A DNA stretch of 14,834 nucleotides from DAORDI01 sp035345895 (GTDB lineage Bacteria; Spirochaetota; Leptospiria; Leptospirales; Leptospiraceae): the NCBI GenBank assembly GCA_035345895.1, contig DAORDI010000124.1, positions 1 through 14,834 of the forward strand. The letters run 5' to 3'. Each line of letters begins with the position of its first letter. Positions within the stretch are counted from its first letter, which is position 1. Position numbers and translations under genes: made by a program. Below are positions 1-8,200 of the stretch, in pieces. The notes under the pieces are model-generated. The model made no database searches. It was not told the origin of the DNA and saw nothing but the letters and a program-made list of their open reading frames with translations.

Positions 1-1394
1 TTTTCCTTCAGCACCTTCTCCCATCCCTTTCTTGTGCCTATATCCCGTCTGGAAAGAAGTCCGGCAGACTCCTCTGCGCCAGTCAGTGCACTGTACTCTT
101 CATATTTCGGATGAGAGGAATGAAGAAATGTCTCCTTCCTGTGAAGAATAGGCGGATTTTCTGAACTGCTGTAGTCTCTGTATCCGATCTGATTCTTATG
201 CAGAAAAACTTTAATGGAATCTTTCAGTGCAGGATGAGGATCATTATAAAATTCGGGATAATTCAGGAAGGTGACATGCCATGAATTTCTTGCAATTTTA
301 ATTATATTATATTCAAAATCCGGCGGAAGAATGATTTTTGCAAGCTCTACCAGAATCTGGAGCATTTCCGGTGCATAGCGGAGAGAGTCGGAATGGATAT
401 AAATATCGTCAGGAAGCACCTTTCCTACTGAAGATTCGGAAATATATCTGCTCACTGTAGAAAGATCAGACAGTGTCTTCAGCTCACTCATTGCAAAGTT
501 CAGTGCCTCATTGAAATCCGAATAATAAATCTTTATGTCTGTCTGTTCCTCTGTCCTGAGATCCTTCCATTTCGGAGCACCGTTTTTCCTGATGAAGTGT
601 CTGCAGAGAGCGACGTTCAGCTTCTCCTTTCTTCTTCTGGAATTCTCAAAGAATGTATCCTGATCAATTTCTGCACGCATTGATTCTGCAGCATTCTCCA
701 TACTTCCGAAGTATTTCAGAACATACTTATACTCCTTGAACTCTGCCTGAACCGGAATTCGGCCAAGCTCTTGATACAGATCCAGCCAGTCTGCAAGAAT
801 TCTGCTGTGCTCCTCCTGCCTGATCTGCACTGAGACAGAAGCTGGTCTTTTCTGCATCCTAGCATTCAGATACTTTTCCACCCAGTCAGAGTTTTTGAAT
901 ATATAAAATATCCCGATTCCTGCCGAATGGATTTCCGCTTTCAGATTCTCCTGAAGATACTCCTTGAAGCTTTTCTGAGTATAGTATTTTTGAAAAGTGT
1001 TCCAGGATGTGACTATCCCGTCAGAATACTCTTTTTCCCCGGGCAGAATTCCCCTGTCGCGGATCATCACGGACACAGCCAGAAGGTCTTCTGCAAGCTC
1101 AAATGCATTCAGCAGAGTATCTCTTCTTTCAGAAGGATCTTCGATCACATTCAGAATATATCCGAGATTGACTATCGAAGATTTTACTTTTTCCCCGTCC
1201 GGTCTGTAAAATGGATCAAATCCTGAAACTCTGATCTTCAGTTTTTTCAGAAAACCCGCATCCTCTCCTTTCCCGCATCCATAGTCCAGAAAAGTAGAGT
1301 TTTCGTCCAGAAGTCTGTCGTCCAGAAGAAGCTGAACAGGCTTGGAAAGTCTTCTTCTCAGAATTGCTGTCTTATGTCTTTCTATTTTTATCAA
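1..1394 (-). CDS. DNA phosphorothioation-associated putative methyltransferase (3' end outside window)
   Basis: Partial gene: 464 codons are visible and the reading frame is still open at the left edge. The N-terminus reads RHKTAI..RLSKPVQLLL, followed by a class I SAM-binding motif FLDYGCGKGED (residues 35-45), then GFDPFYRP (58-65) and NLGYILNVIEDPSER (about 73-87). I recognise this as the family known as DNA phosphorothioation-associated putative methyltransferase (the TIGR04096 type), usually found beside dnd genes. The visible C-terminal part is charged, helical and of unknown role. No DNA-methyltransferase catalytic motif such as NPPY or DPPY is visible, so the substrate is unknown. The start is taken as TTG at 1394, which has GGAG at 1404-1407, 9 nt upstream, and lies 19 nt after an in-frame TGA. 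No ATG lies near the start of the homologous region. The gene overlaps the end of the desulfurase gene by 23 bp, which suggests translational coupling. Confidence 0.85.
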   Translation of the reverse strand, partial: MIKIERHKTAILRRRLSKPVQLLLDDRLLDENSTFLDYGCGKGEDAGFLKKLKIRVSGFDPFYRPDGEKVKSSIVNLGYILNVIEDPSERRDTLLNAFELAEDLLAVSVMIRDRGILPGEKEYSDGIVTSWNTFQKYYTQKSFKEYLQENLKAEIHSAGIGIFYIFKNSDWVEKYLNARMQKRPASVSVQIRQEEHSRILADWLDLYQELGRIPVQAEFKEYKYVLKYFGSMENAAESMRAEIDQDTFFENSRRRKEKLNVALCRHFIRKNGAPKWKDLRTEEQTDIKIYYSDFNEALNFAMSELKTLSDLSTVSRYISESSVGKVLPDDIYIHSDSLRYAPEMLQILVELAKIILPPDFEYNIIKIARNSWHVTFLNYPEFYNDPHPALKDSIKVFLHKNQIGYRDYSSSENPPILHRKETFLHSSHPKYEEYSALTGAEESAGLLSRRDIGTRKGWEKVLKE

Positions 1395-2493
1395 GGATCA
1401 GTTCTCCGAATTTTTCTGCAAGACCTGCGACATCTTCATCTGAATTGAACATTCCGAAAGAGATTCTCACACCGGTCCAGGCTGTCTCAGCGCTGTATCC
1501 CATGGAAAGAAGAACGGAGGAAGGCTCCCAGACCCCGGAATGACAGGCTGCACCTTTGGATATACAATATCCGTTTTTATCCAAAAATGAGACAGTCTCC
1601 TCATTCTGGATTCCTGGAATCAGTGCACAGACTGTATTCGAAAGTCTTTCCGATTCTTTTCCTGCAATTTCCGCACCCAGCTTTTCCAGTGCTTTTTCCA
1701 GAAGTCTCCTCTGTCTGAGATTTTTTTCCAATGTCTGATTCAGACTGTTCGCAGATTCAGAGAATGCTGTTTCAGCAGCGAGCGCTCCAAGCAGATTTTC
1801 TGTTCCTGCTCTCAGTTCATTCTCCTGCATCCCGCCGGAAAAAAGAGGAGAGGGTTTTGTTCTCCAGACAAGAAATCCGTGTCCTTTCAGACTGTATACC
1901 TTGTGCGAAGAAAAAGTATAACTGTCTGCATCTGCCTTTTCTAAATCAATCCGTGCTTTTCCGGGAATCTGGGATACATCACAGTGATAATGTATTTCAT
2001 ATTCTCTGCAAAGTTCCGAGATCTTTGAAATATCCTGAATGACACCTGTCTCATTGTTCGCTCCCATCACAGCACATAGCGCAGTATCCTCATCCAGATG
2101 ATCTTCAAGAAAGTTCAGATTCACCTGTCCGTTTTTCTCTGCAGGAATTATAATTATATTATATCCTATTCTTGAAAGAACATCCTTCTGCTTGATTATG
2201 CAGGGATGTTCAATTGAGGAAAGAAAGATTTTTTTCCTTTTTGGAACGGAGGTTTTCAGAAACTGAAACGCCAGATGATTTGACTCTGTACCTCCTGATG
2301 TGAATGTAAGATGATAAGATTCCAGATTAAGTGCTGAAAGGATAGACTGTCTTGCCTCATTCAGCCTTGCAGATGCCTTTCTCCCGATTCCGTGCTGAGA
2401 CGAAGGATTTCCGTATTCTTCCAGCCACTCAGAAATCTTCTCCCTGATTTTGGGATGAACAGGAGATGTGGAATTGTAATCAAAGTATTTCAT
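1372..2493 (-). CDS. dndA: DndA-type cysteine desulfurase (PLP-dependent, NifS/IscS fold)
   Basis: A class V aminotransferase-fold enzyme of 373 residues that takes sulfur from L-cysteine as a persulfide, releasing alanine. The expected residues are present: GGTESNH near 67-73, EHP with the PLP-stacking His96, Asp172 and Gln175 in the CDVSQ segment, the PLP lysine Lys198 in SSHKVYSLKG, and the persulfide cysteine Cys317 in KGAACHSG. RISFG (343-347) closes the small domain. The length fits NifS/IscS/DndA enzymes. I prefer DndA to housekeeping IscS because the gene lies 4 bp after a DUF4007 gene and overlaps a phosphorothioation-associated methyltransferase gene, with no iscU or iscR beside it. 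In such systems it supplies sulfur to a PAPS-reductase-like partner (DndC or equivalent), which is not in this window. General cysteine desulfurase activity is close to certain; the Dnd role is inferred from neighbours. Confidence 0.9.
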   Translation of the reverse strand: MKYFDYNSTSPVHPKIREKISEWLEEYGNPSSQHGIGRKASARLNEARQSILSALNLESYHLTFTSGGTESNHLAFQFLKTSVPKRKKIFLSSIEHPCIIKQKDVLSRIGYNIIIIPAEKNGQVNLNFLEDHLDEDTALCAVMGANNETGVIQDISKISELCREYEIHYHCDVSQIPGKARIDLEKADADSYTFSSHKVYSLKGHGFLVWRTKPSPLFSGGMQENELRAGTENLLGALAAETAFSESANSLNQTLEKNLRQRRLLEKALEKLGAEIAGKESERLSNTVCALIPGIQNEETVSFLDKNGYCISKGAACHSGVWEPSSVLLSMGYSAETAWTGVRISFGMFNSDEDVAGLAEKFGELILDKNRKT

Positions 2494-2497
2494 CAGC

Positions 2498-3388
2498 TCA
2501 GATATAACTCAGCACTCTTTCCTGTCTGTAAATTTCATTCAACAGTTCTGTTTCTTCCAGATTGGAAAAACTGACTGTCTTTATCCCTGCTGTTCTGGAA
2601 AATGAAACCTTCTTTGCAATTTTTGGAACAATCTCTTCGGAAAGTTCAAAGATTCTGTCGGTTTCCAGGGCAAATACGCGGAGAGGGGATTCCGGAATCT
2701 GACGGAGATGATCCAGATCCAGAACGCCCGCATCTCTGAAATATCTGTTTCTGAAAAGCAAAATGCAGTATAATATAATATGTATATCAATTTTCAAATC
2801 TTTGTTTCGGGAATACCGTTTCAAATGAGGGTTGTATTTCAGGATTTCACAGGACAGGAAGGGCGAAGGATAAAAAAGATCCTTTTTTTCTTCTGAACAG
2901 TACATCGCGGTCATCACGGAAAAATCGTTTTCAAGAGATCTGTCTGAATACGATTTCTGAAAATTTGCATCCAGCCAAATCCTGCAGGCAGAGATGAAAT
3001 TATCCTTTCTGAAACTGAAAAGGTCACTGTGGGAAAAAAACCATTTCCAGACTGTGGGTCCTGAATCATTTGTAATTAAATTATAATGTAATATCCACAT
3101 TGTCTGCTTCCTGTCAAGAAAAGGATCAAATTTCAGAAGATGATCCGCAAACGGGGTGACAGTGTTTCTGCTCCCGTTTTTCATAATCAGACCAAACGCA
3201 CCGATCCAGTACCGGATTGATTTTACCATATTGAACCCTACTCCCATATAATCCGTAGGATACTCAGGACCAGTCTCTTCTTCCTTCATAAAATTTGCGG
3301 AATGGTAGAAATTCCCCTCATTCAGTCCTTTGTGTAACCATCTTTCACGGGGATAAAATGTTTCATGTCCTGAAAGTCTCAGCTGCAT
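2498..3388 (-). CDS. DUF4007 family protein, first gene of the phosphorothioation-type operon
   Basis: Soluble protein of 296 residues without signal peptide or TM segments. It opens with SGHETFYPRERWLHKG (residues 6-21), followed by GVGFNMVKSIRYWIGAFGLI, a K-DPFLD segment, WILHYNLITN and WKWFF. This run of motifs is characteristic of DUF4007 as I remember the family, and 296 residues is its usual size. The molecular function is not established. The GVGxNMVxSIRYW segment looks helical and could belong to a winged-helix-like fold, but that is inference. From memory, DUF4007 genes recur beside cysteine desulfurase and PAPS-reductase-like genes in DNA phosphorothioation or related defence loci, which fits the two genes downstream. 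The ATG at 3388 has an AAGGAAAG ribosome-binding site just upstream. The gene ends 4 bp before dndA. Confidence 0.82.
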   Translation of the reverse strand: MQLRLSGHETFYPRERWLHKGLNEGNFYHSANFMKEEETGPEYPTDYMGVGFNMVKSIRYWIGAFGLIMKNGSRNTVTPFADHLLKFDPFLDRKQTMWILHYNLITNDSGPTVWKWFFSHSDLFSFRKDNFISACRIWLDANFQKSYSDRSLENDFSVMTAMYCSEEKKDLFYPSPFLSCEILKYNPHLKRYSRNKDLKIDIHIILYCILLFRNRYFRDAGVLDLDHLRQIPESPLRVFALETDRIFELSEEIVPKIAKKVSFSRTAGIKTVSFSNLEETELLNEIYRQERVLSYI

Positions 3389-3416
3389 TTTCTTTCCTTT
3401 TGAAACACTTGGGGAA

Positions 3417-3444
3417 AAATTTACGGTCCAGATACCGTAAATTT
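3417..3444. promoter_or_regulatory. Perfect 11-bp inverted repeat (6-nt spacer) ahead of the DUF4007-dndA-methyltransferase operon
   Basis: Arms AAATTTACGGT (3417-3427) and ACCGTAAATTT (3434-3444) are exact reverse complements around the spacer CCAGAT. The repeat lies 28 bp upstream of the DUF4007 ATG. It is AT-rich with no following T-run, so it does not look like an intrinsic terminator. It fits a dimeric repressor operator, or a hairpin in the mRNA leader just before the ribosome-binding site. No regulator gene is adjacent within the window. Confidence 0.6.
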
Positions 3445-3461
3445 ACACCAAGGAGTCTGAG

Positions 3462-3493
3462 ATAATGCGAAGCTTTTTACAGGAAACTGTCAA
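3462..3493 (-). promoter_or_regulatory. Tentative promoter for the DUF4007 operon
   Basis: On the minus strand a perfect -35 box TTGACA (3488-3493) is followed 20 nt later by CATTAT (3462-3467), a 4/6 match to the -10 box. The spacing is longer than the usual 16-18 nt, so this is weak as a sigma70 site. Transcription from here would start near 3455 and place the inverted repeat at 3417-3444 in the leader. Confidence 0.3.
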
Positions 3494-3517
3494 GCCTGAA
3501 AAAAGAAAACTTCAGGC
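3494..3517 (-). terminator. Weak stem-loop at the end of the LON-domain gene
   Basis: GCCTGAA (3494-3500) and TTCAGGC (3511-3517) form a 7-bp stem with a 10-nt loop that overlaps the stop codon of the LON-domain gene. No clear U-tract follows on the minus strand, so termination is doubtful. It could give partial attenuation between that gene and the DUF4007 operon. Confidence 0.25.
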
Positions 3518-4129
3518 GTTGGGACCGCCGGTGATCAGATTTTTGAGATAAAAAAGAAGTTTTTCCGCCTTTTCATAATCATCTTCACAGGTCAGTATAT
3601 CCAGCTTGCTGTTCATATCCAGTCTGAGAAAGGAAGCAATGACATCCAGAGGAAAGGGATGTTTCTTCAGTTTTTCCAGATCCTCCGCTGCGGAAGCTCC
3701 GCTCCCGTCCGAATTGAAGCCGGCATCACTGACAAGCAGATGCTGTTTTGTGAGATTCAGTATTTCCAGAAGCACAGTCCGGAATTCTACTGTATGAAGA
3801 TGCTGATAACTGTTAGGTCTTTTTTCCACACTGGCAATAATGAACGGTTCCACCGTCTTAAATCGGACAAGTTTGGCGATACCCATTCCGTTTACAATGA
3901 TGTTGGATCTGCCGTCAGGAAACGGATCTCTCTTGATGATTTTCCCCCATCCAAATACAGGTTCAATCAGATTTGAATCTCTGTAGCTTGTAATTCCGAT
4001 TTCATTATCATTTTCCAGACAGTAATCCATCATCAGTCTGTATCTGGGTTCAAAAATATGCAGAGGGAGATATGTGCCCGGAAAAAGGAGCACGCCACTG
4101 AGCGGAAATATGGGCAGTGTGGCTATCAT
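3512..4129 (-). CDS. LON substrate-binding (N-terminal) domain protein
   Basis: A 205-residue stand-alone protein with the fold of the N-terminal domain of Lon protease. The signature LPIFPLSGVLLFPG (5-18) and LPLHIFEPRYR (21-31) is clear, followed by an EIGITSY strand and a G-GKI strand typical of the domain. There is no AAA+ ATPase or Ser-Lys protease domain, so it is not Lon itself. Family members of this short kind (COG2802 type) are cytoplasmic and of unclear function; substrate or adaptor binding is the usual guess. The C-terminal 70 residues are helical. The start is placed immediately before the conserved LPIFPL segment, as in the family. No Shine-Dalgarno sequence is visible ahead of the ATG. 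The gene follows the REC-kinase gene by 42 bp. Confidence 0.88.
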   Translation of the reverse strand: MIATLPIFPLSGVLLFPGTYLPLHIFEPRYRLMMDYCLENDNEIGITSYRDSNLIEPVFGWGKIIKRDPFPDGRSNIIVNGMGIAKLVRFKTVEPFIIASVEKRPNSYQHLHTVEFRTVLLEILNLTKQHLLVSDAGFNSDGSGASAAEDLEKLKKHPFPLDVIASFLRLDMNSKLDILTCEDDYEKAEKLLFYLKNLITGGPNA

Positions 4130-4135
4130 AAAGCT

Positions 4136-4163
4136 ATTTAAAACATTCTGCTGAAGCTGTCAA
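4136..4163 (-). promoter_or_regulatory. Candidate promoter giving a leaderless LON-domain mRNA
   Basis: On the minus strand TTGACA (4158-4163) is followed after 16 nt by TTAAAT (4136-4141), a 4/6 match to the -10 box. The expected start point is at or within a few bases of the ATG at 4129. There is no ribosome-binding site in between. Two independent features, the perfect -35 box and the missing Shine-Dalgarno sequence, agree with leaderless transcription, but the -10 match is moderate. Confidence 0.35.
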
Positions 4164-4171
4164 AATGTTTT

Positions 4172-5260
4172 TTATGACTTCAGATAGATTTTTACCTCTG
4201 TTCCTTTAGGTTCTTTTTCTGAAGAAAAAATCTCTATTGTCCCTTGAAAGTATTCGATAAATTTCTTTACTAAAGGCATTCCGAAACCTGTCCCTTCTTC
4301 GCCGGAGGTTCCTCTTCTAGTCGTAGGCTTGACTGGACTGAATATATCCTGAAGAAGCCAGTCAGGCATTCCTATTCCTGAATCTTTCACGCTCAGTACA
4401 GTTCTTCCTTCTGTTTCAGAAAACGCACTGACTTCGATCTTTGAATTCGGGAAAGAAAACTTGACTGCATTTGTCAGTATATTGCTGAAAACTGAATTCA
4501 GAAAAATTGCCTTGTCTGCAAGCACATTCAGTCCTTCTGGGACATCCAGAATCACTTCCAGATTTTTTTCCTGAAGTCTTTTGTCAAAGAGCAGAAGAGA
4601 TTCCTGAATGCATTCTTTCAGAGGAAAACGCTGAAGCTGGATTTCCATCTTTCCTTCATCGACTGCCCTCATTTTTCTCACATTGTCTATAATGGAAAAA
4701 CAGTTGTTGACTGCTCTCTTCATCAGTTCATTTGCAGAACTGTATATTTCCGGATTTGTCTGTCCAAAGTCAATGACACCTTTGATTCCGCTCAGAGGAT
4801 TGCTGAGATCATGCAGAAGCACGCGAAGCAGTTCCTGAACCTTCAGATTTCTTTCCTTCAGTTCCTCAGACTTGTCGCGAAGTTCGAGATGCGTCTTGAC
4901 TCTTGCGAGAAGCTCTGCCTGATTAAACGGTTTTGTAATATAATCCACTGCACCGTAATGAAAACCCTTGATGATATCCTCTGTTTCCGTTCTGGCTGTA
5001 AGAAATATTACAGGGATTTCAGAATAAAGTTCAGACTCCTTCAGTTTTCTGCATGTCTCAAATCCGTCCATAGTAGGCATATTTATGTCCAGAAGAATCA
5101 GATCAGGAATAATTTTCTCGACAGTCTTCAGTGTCTGAATCCCGTCGTTCGCTATAATGATATTATATCCCTTTTCCGAAAGTACAGTTCCCAGAACCTG
5201 AATATTTCGTGGATTATCGTCCACAATAAGAATCTGATGATTTTTCCTGTCAGAGCTCAT
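4172..5260 (-). CDS. REC-HisKA-HATPase response-regulator/histidine-kinase fusion
   Basis: Cytoplasmic protein of 362 residues. An N-terminal receiver domain (8-125) has acidic pocket D14/D15, phospho-acceptor Asp58 in LLLDINMPTMDG, Thr88 and Lys110. A short coiled linker (126-143) leads to a dimerisation/H-box HDLSNPL with phospho-acceptor His150, then a GHKL ATPase domain: N-box N260-ILTN, G1 DSGIGMP (293-299), and G2 EGTGFG (322-327). All catalytic residues are present. The REC-first layout is typical of second-tier kinases that receive phosphate from another kinase and continue the relay. Its ATG overlaps the stop of the large hybrid kinase gene (ATGA, 5257-5260), so the two are translated together and probably work in the same pathway. 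There is no DNA-binding or cyclic-nucleotide output domain, so the final target is unknown. Confidence 0.93.
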   Translation of the reverse strand: MSSDRKNHQILIVDDNPRNIQVLGTVLSEKGYNIIIANDGIQTLKTVEKIIPDLILLDINMPTMDGFETCRKLKESELYSEIPVIFLTARTETEDIIKGFHYGAVDYITKPFNQAELLARVKTHLELRDKSEELKERNLKVQELLRVLLHDLSNPLSGIKGVIDFGQTNPEIYSSANELMKRAVNNCFSIIDNVRKMRAVDEGKMEIQLQRFPLKECIQESLLLFDKRLQEKNLEVILDVPEGLNVLADKAIFLNSVFSNILTNAVKFSFPNSKIEVSAFSETEGRTVLSVKDSGIGMPDWLLQDIFSPVKPTTRRGTSGEEGTGFGMPLVKKFIEYFQGTIEIFSSEKEPKGTEVKIYLKS

Positions 5261-8200
5261 CTGCAGGCTTCTCTCAGTTCTATAATGATTTCAAAAAATC
5301 TGCTCAGTTCTGAATTTATCTTTTCGACATCGAATACAGACATATGTCTGCGCATATTTTCTGCCCACTGAATGACAGGTTTATAATTATACTGCATCCC
5401 AAGAACATAAATATCCTCTGAAAATTTCCTGATTTCAGAAATTACAGTGACTTCCAGAAGTTCATGAATTTGAAATATTTTTTCATGTTCCAGTATGCTC
5501 AGAAGCTCTCTGCTTCCGACGGCCTCTTCTTCACTCAGTTCATTTTTTTCCGATGAGGCGGAAGAGTCATTAGATTCAGGACTGCCCAGATACTTGGACA
5601 GAAGTTTAAGCAGATCTGTTCTGCTCACAGGTTTATGCATATACCCCTGTATGTCTGCTTCTCTGGTAATCCGTTCTTCTTCAAAAACCGATGCCGTAAG
5701 GGCAGCAATAGGAGTTGAGGCATATTCCTCATATTTCCTGATTTCCTTGATTGCTTCTATTCCGTCCATAACTGGCATTTTAATATCCATCAGAATAAAA
5801 TCAGGATTAAATTCCAGTGTTTTCTCGACTGCCTCTTTTCCATTTTCTGCATGAATGATCTTCAGTTCAGAGTATTTCCCAAGGAACTGAGAAATGAGCT
5901 CTCTGTTAAGAAAAACATCGTCCACTACCAGAATGACTGAATCAGAAAAGCTGAACTCCCCGGATATCTGCGGAGAATCTTCCAGTGAATCCTGAAAGTC
6001 TGTATCTGAAGTGATATTATGCAATATGACAGTAAATGCAGATCCTTTTCCAATCTGACTCTCCAGCGCAATTTCTCCATCCATCAGACTGGTCAGCTTT
6101 TTAGCAATTGCCAGTCCTAATCCGGTCCCCCCGTACTTGCTGTGATCCTGGCCTGTCTTCTGCGTAAATGCAGTGAATATTTTTTCCTGATCTGAAACAG
6201 GAATACCCTGCCCAGTATCCTCAATGCAGATCTTCAGATCAAACATTCTGTCCAAGGATTCAGGGTTCAATCTCTCTGCTTTCAGTCTGATGTATCCGCT
6301 GTCTGTAAATTTTACGGCATTTCCAGTCAGATTCAGAAGAACCTGTCTGAGTCTCATTGAGTCGATCATAATGCTTTTGGGCAGTGACGGGTCAGTTTCA
6401 ATGATAAAATTCAAGCCTTTTTCAGAAATTTTCTGAGAGAATACTGTCTTCATCTCTTCAAGCAGTTTTCTGACATCAGTTCCCGAAAAATTCAAATCCA
6501 TTTTTCCTGATTCTATTTTAGACAGATCCAGTACATCATTGATAAGTTTGAGGAGAATTCTTCCGCTGGTAATGATGGATGCTGCATACTGCTTCAGTAC
6601 CTGGTCCTCCATCTTTTCATTAAGAAGTTCACTGAATCCAAGTATGGCATTCATCGGAGTTCTGATTTCATGACTCATATTTGCCAGGAATTCCGTCTTG
6701 GCGCTGTTTGCTCTGTCTGCCTCTTCCTTGGCATTGATCAGATTGATCTGATAATTTTTTCTCTCTGTTATATCCTGAAAGCTTGCGGCGGCTCCATACA
6801 TTATATTGTCATTATTAAACAGAGGAACAGCATGTACGGAAAGCCATTTCCGTTCACCGTGCCGGTTCTCAATCATATGCTCAATCGGACCGTCAGCTTT
6901 CTGATTTTCCAGAACGGCTGCCAGAGGAAGTCTGTTCAGAGGAAAAGGATCGCCGTTTTCATCAAGCTGCTTCCAGTTTTCCGCATTAAAGTATTTTCCT
7001 ACAATATCTGATTCATATATATCGAGTATCCGTCCAGCCTCCTTATTGGCATAGACAATTTCTCCCTGCAGGTTGACCTCCACAATTCCTTCCGGAATTG
7101 AGCTCAGAATCTCCTTCAGTTTGTTCTGTGCCGTCTGAAGAGATGTTTCGGTTTTCTTTGTCTCTGTAATATCAGTAACAAGTACTATAAATCCTTTTAC
7201 TATATTGTTTTCTATATCAGGAATATACTGCGCCCATGTAATGCCGGCTGACCCGTCGGGCTTGACAATCTTTCTTTCAAATCTCTGCATTTCTCCCGCC
7301 AGAGCTTTTTCCACATACGGAAGATTTAAATTGTACAAGTCCGCTCCCAGAAGATCTTTCATTTCCATTCCGAGAACTTCCTCCGAGCTCCTTCCGAACC
7401 ATTCCCTGTAAGCCAGGTTTGCAAATTCACATTTTTTTTCACGGTTCCAGTATCCGATCAGACCGGGGATTGAATCAGTCACCTTCTGAATGAAATTTTT
7501 CTGTTCAAACAGCTTCTCCTCCAGCTGCTTTCTGGCAGAGATATCTCTTGTAATCAGAGTCAGCTCTTTTACGCTTCCTCCTGAAAAAATCGGACTGACA
7601 TGAGTAAGGTACCAGGATGATCTGCCGTCTGAATTGATAAATTTTGTTTCATAACTGAGAGGTTTTCCCGTTTCAGCAGACTCGCGGTGTTTCTGACTGA
7701 CCAGATCCCTGTACTCAGGCAGAACGAAATCGCAGGCATTCTGCCCGACTACCTGTTCTTTTGTAAATCCTTCTGCAGTCCTGCTGATAAACAGAATCCT
7801 GTTGTTCAAATCCACTTTCATGATAATATCAGGTGCATTTTCAACGAGGGACCGATACTGCTCCTCGCTTTCTGAAAGAGCCCTCTCCATTTCCTTTCTG
7901 GCAGTAATGTCCTTTCGGATGGACACATACTGATAAATTTCTCCTTCCGCATTCAGGAAAGGCACAATGACAGTATCGACCCAGTACAAAGAACCGTCTT
8001 TTGCTCTGTTTTTCACTTCCCCTTTCCAGACTTTTTTGCTCAGAACAGTTTCCCACATTTCTGCGTAAAACTCAGGAGGATGAAAGCCTGACTTTACAAT
8101 TCTGTGATTGCTTCCTATCAGCTCTTCCTGAGAATACTTTGACATCCTGCAGAACTGTTCATTTGCATATATTATATTTCCTTTACTGTCAGTCATAGCG

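Noticed and set aside
927..1226. Plus-strand open frame of 99 codons
   Set aside because: It lies wholly within the methyltransferase coding sequence on the other strand, has no family resemblance and no ribosome-binding site.
1372..2493. Housekeeping IscS or NifS for Fe-S cluster assembly
   Set aside because: No iscU, iscR, nifU or similar genes are adjacent, and both operon partners belong to families linked to DNA phosphorothioation. The enzymatic assignment is unchanged.
3512..4129. Fragment of a Lon protease gene
   Set aside because: The frame has its own start and stop at normal stand-alone length, and no ATPase or protease sequence remains downstream; the next gene is unrelated.
4142..4180. 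CTGAAG...CTTCAG inverted repeat after the REC-kinase gene as a terminator
   Set aside because: The repeat is imperfect and has no T-run after it; the TTCAG/CTGAA words are extremely frequent throughout the window, so a chance match is likely.
4811..5371. Plus-strand open frame of 186 codons across the junction of the two kinase genes
   Set aside because: It is antisense to well-supported REC and HPt-like coding sequence, and its product is cysteine- and isoleucine-rich without any motif. Long antisense frames are common here because of codon bias.
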